From contig PSQN01000005.1 of assembly GCA_002989075.1 (NCBI GenBank), forward strand, positions 1,116,001 through 1,180,000: DNA of 64,000 nt. The letters are read 5' to 3'. Position 1 is the stretch's first letter. Each line of letters opens with the position of its first letter. Source of the stretch: Arthonia radiata. Lineage: Eukaryota; Ascomycota; Arthoniomycetes; Arthoniales; Arthoniaceae. The position numbers and the translations under genes were made by a program. The notes beneath the pieces are model-generated. The model made no database searches. It was given only the letters and a program-made list of their open reading frames with translations, and was not told the DNA's origin. Below are positions 20,780 to 33,614 of the stretch, piece after piece.

Positions 20780-22225
20780 AAAAAAAAAAGACGTGGATTT
20801 TGATTAATTCTGAGTGGTTGAACGCGTAGTCTTTGTTAAGATATACACTCTACTCCTCAAGCAGCCCGTTGGGCCTGTTTGCAGGCCTTCCCACCCCAAT
20901 TCGGCGCCAATCCGCACCTACAATGGCGTCAAAAACGCGCCACCAGCTACCAAACCCCCTTAAAGTTCTTAATAACGGCGTCGAGCTATTAGCAGACACA
21001 GAAATAACCTAGAATAGGCTAGAGCAAGAGCAGAAATAAGAGTAGAAGGGTTTGAGTGCCCTTCGAAAAGTTGCTAGCAGCAAAAGGATTCGTAAGCTGT
21101 TAGCAAAGAAGCAGAAAAATAATAAATATACCGCAACAGAGATTATAGAAGAAATAATGTTAGCTATATTTAGCTCTCTAGTTAAGCAGGTTAATAGAAT
21201 AATAGTTTAAATAGAGTTAATAAAGGTATTTATAGTAGTACTAGTAAAAGAGAATAAAGAGCTTAAGACTTTTATTATAAGAAATAAAAGCTCTACGAGT
21301 AGTATAATCTTATAAACTAGACAGAATATATATAGCGGCTCTATTATTGCGATTATAAAAGATTTTGTTCTAAAGCAAGCTTCGTATATCGGAGTTAGTA
21401 CTGCTAGTATAGCGCGTAGCCCCGGCTTAGTATAACTAATAATATTCTAATAACAAAGACTCTAAATATATAAGATCTTACTTAACTTACGAGACGTAAG
21501 CGAATTAATGTAGTAAAATATTAACCTAACGGACTCTATTATAGTACGCTAGAAAATTTAAACTAGCTTTAAAAGCTTTAAGCCGCTTTATACAACCTAA
21601 ATTTAGAAATTTATAAAATTGCGGGACAACAATATAGTTATAATTAAGCTACTTAAAAAGAACAAGAAATAGTTTAGAAACAGTATAAATATATAGATAC
21701 GCCGATATTTTAAGGAAGACTGTATATTTGGTCGCCAATAGTACCTAGTAAAGCTTAACTAAGTTCTAAAAGACTTTATACTATATAACGAAGAGATAAG
21801 AGATAGCCTTAAAAAGAACTTTTATAAGGAGAACGGGTATTACCTAGTAGCGATCCGGCAAATCGAGTAGTAGAAGGATTACAAGCAGTATTACTCTATT
21901 TCGGTGTAATTCGACGATATTAAGTAGTACAACTTAATATTTTAGAAGACCGAGGTAAGCATTAGCAAATATACGGTGTACACTAATTATTTTAAGCGTT
22001 GTTCGGTACTAGTACGATATATAAAGTGTTATCGATTTAGCTATAAAGCAGCTTAATGTAGCAACGAAGAATACTGCGGCCGATATAGCTAAAGAGGCTA
22101 TATACACAAAGACTGCTCTAATGAACTATAGTGTATTAACTATAGTTAGGTCTACTTAGCTTAAGTTGCTTACTATATAAAATTCAAGAATTAACGCCGT
22201 AATATATAGTTTGAATAAGTATACA

Positions 22226-22230
22226 CTAAG
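22226..22230. repeat. Target-site duplication CTAAG, left copy (Gypsy-A copy 1)
   Basis: Matches 29574-29578 exactly. A five-base duplication is normal for Gypsy integrases. Confidence 0.88.
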
Positions 22231-22702
22231 TGTAACGCCAGTCGCTGGGAGGACCGAACTAAGGCTCACTTGCCTTGTGTGCTTGTCGACCTTGGTGGTG
22301 GGTGTCTCGTGTGCTAGAGACTAAAAGACAGGAGAGGCGAGATAGATCACAGAGGGTGAGAGGGGCTTAACTGAAGTAGACAGAAGGTAAAGCACGTTAC
22401 CTAAATATAGTTAAGAAACTCGTATTTAGATGTTGAGTTAACAGACTAAAGTTTATCCTAAGGTCGGCCATTAGTCTAGCTATATAATCTAAGGTACATA
22501 GGGAAGTTCCTCTATGTCCGTCAATCCCGACAATGCCTATATCGGGTTTATAGGGAACGTAGGCTCTTAAAGCCGTCTTGTCCGATAATGCCTACGGCGG
22601 GTTTATAGGCTTAGTCGGGAATAATACTGGTAGGGCTGAAATAACTAGCGGTAGTTGATACTTAGGTGCACGCTAGGCCGTCTGGGGCTGGTGCCCGTAA
22701 CA
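22231..22702 (-). repeat. LTR (3' LTR of Gypsy-A copy 1)
   Basis: 472 bp, starts TGTAACGCC and ends CCCGTAACA (TG...CA ends). Aligns to 29102-29573 without a gap. Confidence 0.92.
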
Positions 22703-22807
22703 CAATCCCCCCTCTTCTAGTCAAATTGTTCTCGATTGACCCTCAGCCTTTCAAACACCTATAAGTTGCGTTTCGTCCCTCCTTTCGTAACTAATCTGTA
22801 AGTCGCT

Positions 22808-23383
22808 ATGCCTCGTATAAAGTCCGTTGCTGCGGGTCCTAATAAAAAGTACAGCTAATACCTGTTAATTGAAGCCTGCGGTATCGAGATGCCTCCTTGT
22901 TCTAGATGTGTGTCGACTAAGGAAAGGTGTGTGGTTCAGTTTAGGAAGGCGACGTGTTCGGTGTGTACTCGAGATAGAAAGAGTTGTAATTTACGGGTGT
23001 CGATGGCAGATAGTATGCCTTTTTAGTGTCCTTTTGTGGTAACTGGAACTAACTTAATTGTAGCGCGTTCGGTTTATTCTCAATATTCCTCTCAGTCGGC
23101 TGCCCTTCAGCGCGCGAAGAGCCAATTGCGTGCGTCAAAGGCTCAGGCAGCAGCGTTGGTTGCGGCTGTGTAGCGTAACCGATCTGAGGTTCGGAAGTTG
23201 AAAGAGGAGGTTAAGAAGACTCGTGCGCGGGCAGCAGCAAAGTTAGCTCGGGATGAGTTGTTGGAGCAAGAAGAATTTGCTGCGTCGGTGGCTGGTAGTA
23301 ATACATTTAAATGTCCGAGCGGGTTATCCGTTAACTTTCGGAGTGACCCCTACCCGGTGTTGGGTAGTAGTCCTGTAACATAG
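22808..23383 (+). pseudogene. Antisense accessory frame inside Gypsy-A copy 1 with Zn2Cys6-type cysteine spacing (fossil)
   Basis: Runs opposite to gag-pol, between the chromodomain and the 3' LTR. Near its start six cysteines fall in the spacing CX2CX6CX8CX2CX6C, which matches the Gal4-type Zn2Cys6 binuclear cluster. A Lys/Arg/Ala/Glu-rich, coiled-coil-like stretch follows (KLKEEVKKTRARAAAKLARD). A counterpart occupies the same place in copy 2. The reading is broken here and more so in copy 2. Fungal Gypsy elements with extra frames of this kind are known, but I cannot name this family. Function is unknown; DNA binding is inferred only from the spacing. Confidence 0.55.
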
Positions 23384-26300
23384 TAGGCTGGTTCGTTCGA
23401 GGGTAACCTGGGTGCTAGCGAGGCACACTAGGTAGTGGATTAGGGTGTTAGTACTGCTACGACCGATTAATATTCTAGTCCCAGTATCGTCGAATAGTGT
23501 CTTTATAGTTGGTCAGGTTTCGTTCCGGTTCCCATTAATTTTTGTGTTCGGAATATCCTTTCTACTTTATGAGATACTGTCGTTTGCCTCGGTATTGTCT
23601 ATAAGCTCGAATTGCTTCGACTTTATACTCGGGTTCTTAATTGTTAGAAAGGATTTCTGGGTTAGGTCGTTCTACTTCTTGGGAGTAGGCTGGTTCCAAC
23701 AGCGCTACGTAAAATACAGGATGTATTCTTATTGTCTTCAGGAGTTCGAGTTTAAATGTTACGGGTTCCAATTGCTGTAAGATTTTAAACGGTCCTGTCT
23801 TAGTATAGTCGAGTTTTTTGCTTGGTTTGATGGTTTTTAAGTTTCTTATAAGCAAGTAAGCTCTTCCCCCCTCTTTTATGCTTGTGTTTAGGGTTGTTCT
23901 TAACTTGTTATACCACTTTCTTGTTCGTTCGTTAATAAACTCGCTGTCAGACTTTAACTGCTGGTGCAGGTATTTTATGTTCGTAGCTATTCGTGTAGCT
24001 GATTCGTTCTCTGTGGTATTTTGTAGTTGTCTTCCCTAAAGAGGGTGATAGCCATATAAGGCGTAGAACGGAGTTATTTTGGTTGTATCGTTCTTTGTAT
24101 CGTTGTGCGCTACTTACGCTACTGGTAGTAACTGTACCTAGTCGTTCTGCTGGTAGTTAATGTATGCCCGGAGATACTGTTCTAGTGTTTAATTTGTTCG
24201 TTCTGTCTGTCCGTCTGTTTGTGGATGGAATGATGTTAACATTTTTTGTTTTGTTCCTAGCTGTTGCATCAGGGATGTTCAAAACCGTAAGACGAATTTT
24301 CGGTCTCTGTCTGAGACAATTCTTTGGGGTTGGCCATAGTTTGCTAAGATAATCCGAAGGAAGGTATATACTAACTGTTCTGAGTTGCTAGCTTCCTTGT
24401 AAGGTACGAAGTACGCGTACTTTGTTAGTTTGTCGCATATAACTAAGATAGCGTCGTAAGCTACTCCTGTGAATAAATCCTTGGAAGTTAGTAACTTAGT
24501 AATAAAGTCCAGTAAGACTGTGTGCCATAGTCTCTCGGGTGTCTCTAGTAGTTGTAGTTCACTATATAGTAAATGCCTCGGGTGCTTGGTTCTTGCGCAT
24601 ATGTCGCATTCTCGGATATAATTCTCGACGTGGTGTCGAATCCTCGGGATATAGTAGGTTCTCGTGATCTTTTCTATAGTATTGTCGATGCCTTTATGTC
24701 CTTTAGTTGGGTTATCGTAGAAGTTACTGATAATGTTCCAGATTAGATTCCTCGGGACGTAGATTTTGCCTTAGAATTCGTAATATCCCTTATTGTTCTT
24801 AGTTAATCCTAGGTGTCGTTTCTCGTTTTCTTGGTAGGTTTTAGGGTCGTTCAGGATGTCTAGGATTCAGCTGTCTGGTTCAATAACAAACTCGGTTGTT
24901 ATAGCCAATTAATTGTATCTAATCTTATTATTGTGTTCTCGGAATATTGCATGCTCGACGTGTTTCTTGTCATTAAGGTAATCCGGTCGTCAGCTTAGAG
25001 CGTCGGCCCTATCGTTTTTGGAACCCTTCTTGTAGGTAATAATAAAGTCGTATAGAGCTATAGTTTCTAACCATCTAACTTGTCTGCGGTTGAGTTTCTT
25101 TGTTGTCGCGAAATAAGTTAGGTTTTTGTGGTCTGTGTATACTATAATCGTATAGTTTGCTCCTTCTAGGTAAGCTCGCTATATCTCGAATGCTGCTATA
25201 ATGGCTAAAAGCTCTTTATTGTGAATGTCGTAGTTCTATTCTATGAGTAACATTTTCCTTAAGTAGAAAGCTACTGGTCTAAGCTTTCCTTCTTTGTTGT
25301 TTTAACTTATGTATGCTCCAATTGCATAGTCTGACGCGTCTATTTCTATGATAATTGGCAGGTTGGGGTCAAATATTGCTAGTACAGGCCCGATCTTAAA
25401 AGCTTCTTTAAGTTCTTTAAATGCTAATTGTTCTTTTTGCGTCTAGGAGAATCCTGTCGATTGTTTCGTCTGTTGAGACAGCGGTGCTGTAATTCGGCCA
25501 AAGTTGGATATCTATCGCCTGTAGTAGTTGGCAAAACTAAGAAACTGTTGTAATTGTTTCACATTCTTTGGTATAAGCTAGGTTAGAACGGATTGAATCT
25601 TCGAATCTTCTATTTAAAGACCGTGCTTAGTAATTATAAATCTAAGAAATTCGACGGATTGTTGGTGAAACTGAGTTTTCTCGATGTCGATTCGTAAATC
25701 GGCACGCGCCAATCTTTCTAATACCTTCTTAATATGTTCCTTATGTTCTTCTAGTGTACGGCTGTACACTAGGATATCGTTTAGATAAGCAGTTGTAAAT
25801 ATGTCCAGGTAATCGCTGAGTGTGTTGTTAATTAGTTCCTGAAATGATGCTGGAGCGTTCGTTAGCCCGAAGGGCATAACGCAATACTCAAAAAGTCCGT
25901 GTCTGGTGTAGAAGGCCGTTTTCTATTCTTCGCCCTCCTTTATACGGATTAGGTTGTATGCTCCTTGTAGGTTAAACTTAGTGAACTATTGCGCGTCATA
26001 CAATCGGTCTGTTATTTCGTCGATGCGTGGTAAAGGATATCGATTCTTAATAGTTACCCTGTTTAGTTGTCTGTAATCTACGTAGAGTCGCAGTTTGCTA
26101 TTCTTCTTAGGTACGAAGAGTATCGGGTATCCGGCTGGTAATGTTAATTTCCGGATAAATCCTTTCTTAAGGTTCTCGTTAAGATAATTACAGAGCGCTT
26201 AATTTTCTGCTTCTAATAGAGAGTATATTGGACCGAATGTTGGCATTTTGCCTTCTTGTAAAGGTATTGTGTGATCCTACGGTTTGTGTTCTAGGAGAGC

Positions 26301-29101
26301 TGAGTCCGGCTTAGCTTCTTCAAACAGGTGTCGGAATTGATCGTATTCCTCGGGTATCTTAGTAATCAACTGAGTACTTGTCGTCGTGTAGAATCGTTGG
26401 CGTGTAGTCGTCTCTTGTTTATACTTGCGTGTAGTTGGCCACAGACGAGATACTGCGTTAGACTTCTCTCGTAGAATGTCTGAATATCGGAGTGTAGTAG
26501 TGCTAACCCGCGTGAGTTCCTTATCGCGCTCCTTATCCTCACTACTAAAATTAGCTTGTAGGGTATTCGTTCCGCAGAACGACTCTTACTTAGAGTGCTT
26601 GCACCTAGTAAAGAGGAGTTTCTTAGTTCTCTAATCTACTTCTAGGTTATATTGTTATAACTAAGGTATACTTAGTACAGCGTAGTGCTGGTTAATATTT
26701 ATAATATTATAAGTAATTTCTTCCCAATAGTCCCCAATTGTTATACCTATTGGCGAAGTCTTGTAGTCGACTCTTCCCTCTGCCCCTTGAAATCTAAATA
26801 GTGCGTAGGGTAATTTCTTCTTTTGTGTTTATATCTGGCACTTCTCAACGTAGCGTGTTGAGATAAAGTTGCCTGTTGCGCCTAAATCGATTATAACTTC
26901 AATGTTTCTATAGTTTATTGTTGCCCGAGTGTGTAGGTGTGTTCTATAGGCAGCTGAGCTCGCGCAGAGCTAGACTCCTAGAGGGTCTGACCGTTGAACG
27001 GGCCGGTACTGCTGCCCTCGAAGCAGTCGGCCTGGTCTTTTTCCTGTTGATCGTATACGTTCTAAAGTATTTTAGGTACCGGAACCCATTGTCGGTTAAT
27101 TTGTTGTAAGAATTCCTGTGTAGGGTGTCCTAGTACTGCTTTTATTATAACGTCTAGTTTGTTGTTTACGATCCCTGCTTTAATTATGCAACTATTGCTG
27201 GTTAAAACTTATCGTGTCTATAGGTTGTACATTGTTGGTCGAAGATATTGGTACTAACTGCGCAATTCTAGACCCCTAATAAGGTGGTCTACTAGTCGTC
27301 GTAGGCGTAAGTAAATGTATCTCGGGATATTGTTAATGTCTCTATTAGCGCTCAACTTCCTATCGTGGAAGGCTAACTAACAAAGTCTCTATATTATTCC
27401 TTCCTAACGGATTGGGGTTTGTTCTTCCTAATTAGTGTCGTTCTCGAGCGAGGATTCCGTACCATTAGAATCTATGTTTTTGTCTTTAAGTCGTTGTCTT
27501 GCCTGTGACGCATCGTAGCTGCTATCTTGCTTAGCTTCTACGATCTGTTCTTCCTTAAATTCCCCTTGGGTTTCTGGGTAAGGTAACCTAGGTCGTTCTT
27601 GGGTAAGGCCTAGTTCTTGTGTCGAACCTTGTTTGGGAGATGTCGGTTTCTTTGGCCACTATCTTGACCCTAGTTTGTCGGATTCGTGGATCGTGCAATC
27701 GTTATTGTAGCACGCGGTCCAGGATAGTGTATCGTGTAGTGCAACGGTACTCTATACCTAATGCCTCGGAATAGTGCGGTTAATGTTGTTTTAGTCCTAT
27801 AAGTCTTGTTGTTTCTGTTTCATTTGTCGTTCCTTTATTTCTTCCCATGACTCACTGTCTGTATCCCAGTTTTTATGTAAATTAAATAAGTTTAGTTCGT
27901 TGTGCTTCTTATCGGAAGTAACTGAACGAGTGTCTTCCTGGTCACAGAAGGTACCCTAGTAGGTATCCTTCTGCTCCTTGGTTAGTCCGGTAACGTACTT
28001 ACACTAGTTCTGGTTGATCTTAGGTGAGAGTCTAAACGCTTGAAGTGGACGGTCCCCGGTTGGGTTTATGTGCCAGCGGTCGGAGAAGGCTACTAGTAAT
28101 TCTATTGCCTTATCGCGACCGTAGTGTTCCTGTGTCTGAATAGTTATATTAAACTGTTGTCGTGGGAGACGGGGTTTCTAGGATCGATTGTTATGTCTGT
28201 TTCTGCCGGTACTGTTGAACTGTTATTTCTTAGAGCGGCATTCTTTAACTTGATGCCCTGGTTTTCTGTAATATAAGCATAGCTTGTTCTTTATTCTGTG
28301 TTCTCTTTCTTGGTTATTTAGTTTCCCTCGAGGCTTTATAAAATCTAACTCTATTGAATCGCCTCGGTCTTGTCGTAAGTTTGCTCGATTCTTTGTTCCA
28401 TAGAACCTATTAGTGGGATTACCCTTCTTTTCTATTTGTCTTTCGAAGTTGCTGTCGTCGATCTCCTTTGCTCGTTGTATAAAGTTGTCGAGATCATCAA
28501 ACTTTTCTTCACGAATGTGGATTATTTCCTTGACATAATCCTTGAGTCCTTCGTAAAAGGTCTCGATCAGGGGTTTCTCGTCCTATCCTGTTTAATTAGC
28601 ATACTGTATGAATTCGGCGGCGTACCTGCTTGCTGGTCCTGTCTGCTTAAGGTTCCTAAGCTTCCTAGTAGCAACGCGTCCAGCGTCGGTCTGTCTAAAG
28701 ATTTCGCGAAGCTTCTTCTAAAAGAAGGCAAAGCTGGCGAAGAACTCGTCGGTGTCCTCGCGCCTGCTCTTTATCGAGGTAAACAAGAAATCGTCGAGGT
28801 AGTACTCGACCTACTTATAGGCATCTCTATCTATATAAGAGGTAGCGAATAGAACTATAGTGGTATCGTTCAGAAACTAGTCTTTGTGAGTTCTAAAGTA
28901 TACGGCTAGGCGTGTCAAGAATGAAGTGACTTTGGAACGTTTACCTGAGAAACTTTTTCTTATCTTGGTGTTAACGTCCGATATCTTACTCGTGCTGGCC
29001 ATTCTGTTGGCCAATCTGTCCGCAGCGTCGCGGCTATTGGGTGCCGAAGTAGTAGACATAATTAATCTGCTTTCTCTGCTTTCGTAGCGAGTCTATTAAA
29101 G

Positions 29102-29573
29102 TGTAACGCCGGTCGCTGGGAGGACCGAACTAAGGCTTACTTGCCTTGTGTACTTGTCGACCTTGGTGGTAGGTGTCTCGTGTGCTAGAGACTAAAAGAC
29201 AGGAGAGGCGAGACAGATTACAGAGGGTGAGAGGGGCTTGACTAAAGTAGACAGAAGGTGAAGCACGTTACTTAAATATAGTTAAGGAACTCGTATTTAG
29301 ATATTAAGTTGACAGACTAAAGTCTATCCTAAGGTCGGTCATTAGTCTGGCTATATAATCTAAGGTACATAGGGAAGTTCCTCTATGTCTGTTAATCTTG
29401 ACAATGCTTATATCGGGTTTGTAGGGAACGTAGGCTCTTAAAGCCGTCTTGTCCGATAATGCCTACGGCGGGTTTGTAGGCTTAGTCGGGAATGATGCTG
29501 GTAGGGCTGAGATAACTGGCGGTGGTTGATGCTTGGGTGCACGCTAGGCCGTCTGGGGCTGGTGCCCGTAACA
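29102..29573 (-). repeat. LTR (5' LTR of Gypsy-A copy 1)
   Basis: 472 bp, gap-free partner of 22231-22702. The element's gag begins just inside it, near 29059. Confidence 0.92.
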
Positions 29574-29578
29574 CTAAG
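29574..29578. repeat. Target-site duplication CTAAG, right copy (Gypsy-A copy 1)
   Basis: Identical to 22226-22230; LINE sequence resumes after it. Confidence 0.88.
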
Positions 29579-32500
29579 CCTAAACTATAGAGTACCAGCT
29601 AATAGAGATAATATAGCTATCGGGGGCCTTCTCGGTACTTTAGTATAATATAGGCAAACGCGAGGTTACTTACAATAGTATATTTAATAATAAGATATTA
29701 CGTAACTTTAGTGCTATTGTAGTATAAGAGCTATACTTATTTTATAAAGCAGATTAGAGCCTAATAACTCTACTAGTAGTATCGTTATACTAAGTATAGT
29801 TCCTTCCTATAGGTTACTTTTAAGCGCAATTTACCGCTAATTTATAGTTAGATCGCTATTAAGCGGGCTTATAGATAAATAAGTTACTTAAAGCAATACT
29901 AGTAGCAATTAAGTCTATAGATATAGTAGCTGCTACGTTATACTTATCGATATAAGTTATTCTCTTATTTTTAGTTTATATTCCGTCTATTAAGCTGTAA
30001 GCGGAAGAACAAGAAATTCTTAAGAAATCTCTATAACTAATTATTAACGCAATTATAGAAATTAAGAAACAATATGTTACGCTCGATGTACTCGTTACTA
30101 GAGACTTTAACCGATACGATCTACTTTAAGGTAGCTCTAAAGCTATAGAACAAGGCCTTTAAGACGAAGCTAACGCACTATATAAGCTTATTAGATCGTA
30201 GAATCTCTGTTCCTTGCTTTTAACAGAGACTATTACTTTTGAGGGGGCTCTCGGGTTGTCTACAATTAACCTTGTTTTCGCGTTAGCTTAGCTTACCGAG
30301 GAAGTTATTTAATGCTTAACTCTTTTTAATAACTACGGATTAGATTATCTACTAGTTTAGATAGTCTTTACGATTAAAGCGCTTATAACGGTATAAGCTT
30401 AAAGATATAACTTTAGACAGACCCTCTAGGCTAAAATTAATGTCTATATTTTAGAAGAAGTTTAGTACTAGAGCGTTAAGCGTACAATAGATTTAATAAT
30501 TAATTTTTAAGAAGTAAGACTAGTAAAGGTAGTTTAGAAAGCTCTAAATTTATACTGCTCTAAATATAAGCCTTCGCTGTACACAAAACGTTAATAGTCG
30601 ACCGACCTTACGGTACTACAAAATAATTACTATCGCAAATAGAACGCAGTACGCTCTACTCGCCGCTAAGATACTAAGTTTTAATATCTAAACTTAGTAG
30701 CAAGAGAGGTTCTATGTAAGTAGTTAAAAATAGTTAAGGCTAGGAAGAAAGACTACTAGTTATTCTTTTTTAACAATACTAATAATATTTAAAGAGCCTT
30801 ACAATATCTTAATTTAGTAAAGTTAAGAAAATTTATATAGGTACAAGAAATTTAAGTAGATAGAAAACTATATACTAATAACATATTAATTGCTAATAAA
30901 CTAGTCTTAGCGTTCTTCTTATAAGTACTAGATACGGCGGAGAGACAGCAACAGCCAGTTTTTTAGTAACTCTCCGATACTCCTCTTAGTAACAATAAGA
31001 TCCGTAGAGCTGTTTTTGCCTATAGTTCTAATAAAGCTCTAAGTCTTAATAAGCTGCCTACGTTAGTATAGCAAAAGATATAGGAACCGCTTGGTTCTTA
31101 CGTCTACCGCCTCTTTAAGAATAGCCTAGCCTAAGCGAAGCTACTAGGATCGTAGAAAGCCGCAAAAATTGTCTCTCTTAAGAAGTAAGGCAGGCCTAAC
31201 TATACAGCGCTTAAAGCGTATCGCTTAATTTTGTTACTCGCTATATTAGGGAAAGTACTAAAGTACTTAGTTACTAAACGTATCTCTTTTTTAGTTGAGA
31301 AGCACTCGTTGCTATCCGCTATACATTTTAGTAGCTATAAACAACGCTCTACTATTTAAGTATTAACGTACTTTTAAAAAAGTATCTATACAGTATAGCG
31401 GCAAAAGAAAGTACTTTTAATAATTATATTTAATAACAAGGGTACCTTTAATAGAGTCTTAAAAGCTACTCTTTTTGTACAGCTACGTAGTTAGTAGATA
31501 CTAAAGCAGCTTATACGCTAGATTAATAACTTTTGCTCTAATAAGCAAGTATCTATACTTATTAATAAATATAAATTACCTAAGATCTTACTATATTAGG
31601 CTAGACTGCCGCAGAGATCGTCTTTATCGTCTATATTGTTCTTATTCTTTAATACCGATCTAATACAATACGACGTACGGAGGGAAGACTCCTTCGCCTA
31701 CGTTAATAATTATACGGCTTAGGTAGTAGAAGACTCTATAGCAGACAATAGAGCCTAAATTAAAGCTAATTTACTGCTAATTCTCTATAAATAGAAAGTA
31801 AACAGTAGCGCAATATTTAAGGCCAAGAAGATGCAATTCTACTACTATACGTAGTACCGCAACAAAGTAGAAAGTTAGTGTCTCGTATTTAAGAATTAAG
31901 AGATTTAACTTACTAGAGATACAAAGCTCTTAGAAGTTATATTCGACTTAGCGCTCTATTTTAATAAGTATGTTACTAATATAGCAGTAAAAGTAACTAA
32001 AGCGGCTCTCGTACTACAGCGTCTTTAAGACTTGCGCTCGGTTGTCGCTCGCTAACTATTTACTTTAACGGTTATATTAATAGAAGACTACGCTTTATCT
32101 GTCTAGTTACAGTAGATAGCATTAGAGCTTCTACGTTAATTCTATAGGAGCTAACGTATCGCCGCAGCGTCGATTACGGAAGGGTTTTAATCTAACTTAT
32201 TAATAGTTCTAAAGTGCGAGGCGGCTATTGTACCGTTCTTAGAGCGCTATTTATTGTAAGCTTAGACCTTCTAAATAGCGATAAATACTCTACTAACTCG
32301 ATATCCCCTATAGAGACAACGTATTAGCCAAAGTAGGCGATTTTTAAGTCCCTTACAACGTATTTAGGAACAATTTAGTAATATAGATATTACTCGCTTA
32401 GAGGTAATTAAGCTATTTTATGTATCTTTATAGAGACCGCTGCTAAAAGTAGAGGTTCCCTAACAAGAGGAAGCTATAAAGAAAACTAGTATACAACGGG

Positions 32501-33413
32501 TTAGTAATATATTTACAGACACCTTAATCCGAAAAGGGCGTTTAGACCTAAGTATATAGCATTCTAGAGGCTATTAGGTATTTATCTAGGTCGTTGACTA
32601 TTAGGTACTATACGTAGATAAACTACTTGCTATTAAGTAGGCTACAATTATAGTAGTACTGCTGTACTAAATAGTTAGCCTAGTTACAGTCTATTTAGAC
32701 TATCTAGCAGCGATCTAGTTAATTTAACAACTAAAGTATTAATTAGGGCAAGTAGTTCTACGTAGAATACTTAAATTAGTATATATATAGATAAGCTTTT
32801 ACTAGTGTTCTAGTTACTCTAAGATAACTAGCAATAAGCACGCCTATCGGTTAGCTAAGCTAACTACGCTACGTAAAGAAGGAATTAGGTATATAACAAG
32901 GTACTATTCGATAGTTAAGAGCAAGATTTATAGATAGAAATTATAATCGATAGAGAGATTAACAGTAAATATACACAGTAAGTAAAATATAAGGTATATT
33001 AACAAGGCTCTAATAGTACGACTGTATCTCAAAAAGCTTTATAACTCTCTCTTATAGTAAAGCGCAGCAATTCTATGCTAGTTACAAATAAAAAAAGCTA
33101 GACTTAACGATTATCTATTAAAGATTAAGGTAGCTAACATTAATTTATATAAATATAGGTAGCTAGAGACAGTACAACACTTTCTCTTTTATTGTCTAAA
33201 ATAAAGAGAATACCGCGGTAAGCTACTTAGTTACCCTCGATTTAGTAATTTAGCGGCCTTTGTTAGTATATACTTAGCGACTAAACTGCCTACTAGAGAA
33301 CTAAGAGATAGTCTATTATTAAAGTAGACTCTAGATTTAGTAGCAGTTGCTACTACTATTAAGTATGCCTATACTATAGAGCGTCTCTTATATTAAGGAT
33401 AGTACTTATCTAC

Positions 33414-33418
33414 GTACA
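33414..33418. repeat. Target-site duplication GTACA, left copy (Gypsy-B)
   Basis: Pairs with GTACG at 48780-48784. The single difference is a G/A transition, expected under RIP. Confidence 0.72.
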
Positions 33419-33614
33419 TGTAATCTAGGTGTAGGGCAGAAAGCAGTTAGATAGCAAAAAGAGCCTAAATAGGCTCTACTAGTATTTAAGCTAATTATTA
33501 AGGAGACTAGAAAGAGATACGTTTACTAGAGAGAAGATATCCTCTTAGGATTACAGTCTTTCTAAATAGACAACATTCTGTTCTAATTCGCTATCGGGAC
33601 GTTTATACATTACA
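33419..33614 (-). repeat. LTR (3' LTR of Gypsy-B)
   Basis: 196 bp, TGTAATCT...ATTACA. Same length as its partner at 48584-48779; the differences I see are transitions. Internal AGCCTAAATAGGCT-type palindrome. Confidence 0.87.

Larger units (their letters stand above)
22231..29573 (-). mobile_element. Gypsy-A copy 1: Ty3/Gypsy chromovirus-type LTR retrotransposon fossil
   Basis: Structurally whole element of 7,343 bp with 472-bp LTRs and a CTAAG duplication, lying in LINE ORF1. Coding runs on the minus strand. Parts in order: gag (about 29.06 down to 27.9 kb), aspartic protease (about 26.85 kb), reverse transcriptase (about 26.3-25.5 kb), RNase H (about 25.1 kb), integrase with its zinc-binding start (about 24.7 kb) and core, and a chromodomain-like segment (about 23.6-23.47 kb). 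A purine-rich tract abuts the 3' LTR at 22703. An extra frame on the opposite strand is listed separately. The element is broken many times over by RIP-type transitions. By my count its two LTRs differ at about 31 of 472 sites, all transitions, so clock-based ages would mislead; it looks younger than copy 2. Confidence 0.92.

Noticed and set aside
28436-28852. 138-codon plus-strand frame in Gypsy-A copy 1
   Set aside because: Mirror of the gag coding strand; unlike the frame at 22808-23383 it shows no motif of its own.
33419-33614. First taken as the 3' UTR of a LINE repeated at 48.6 kb
   Set aside because: Both copies are 196 bp with TG...CA ends and flank a block with its own target duplication, so they are LTRs of Gypsy-B.
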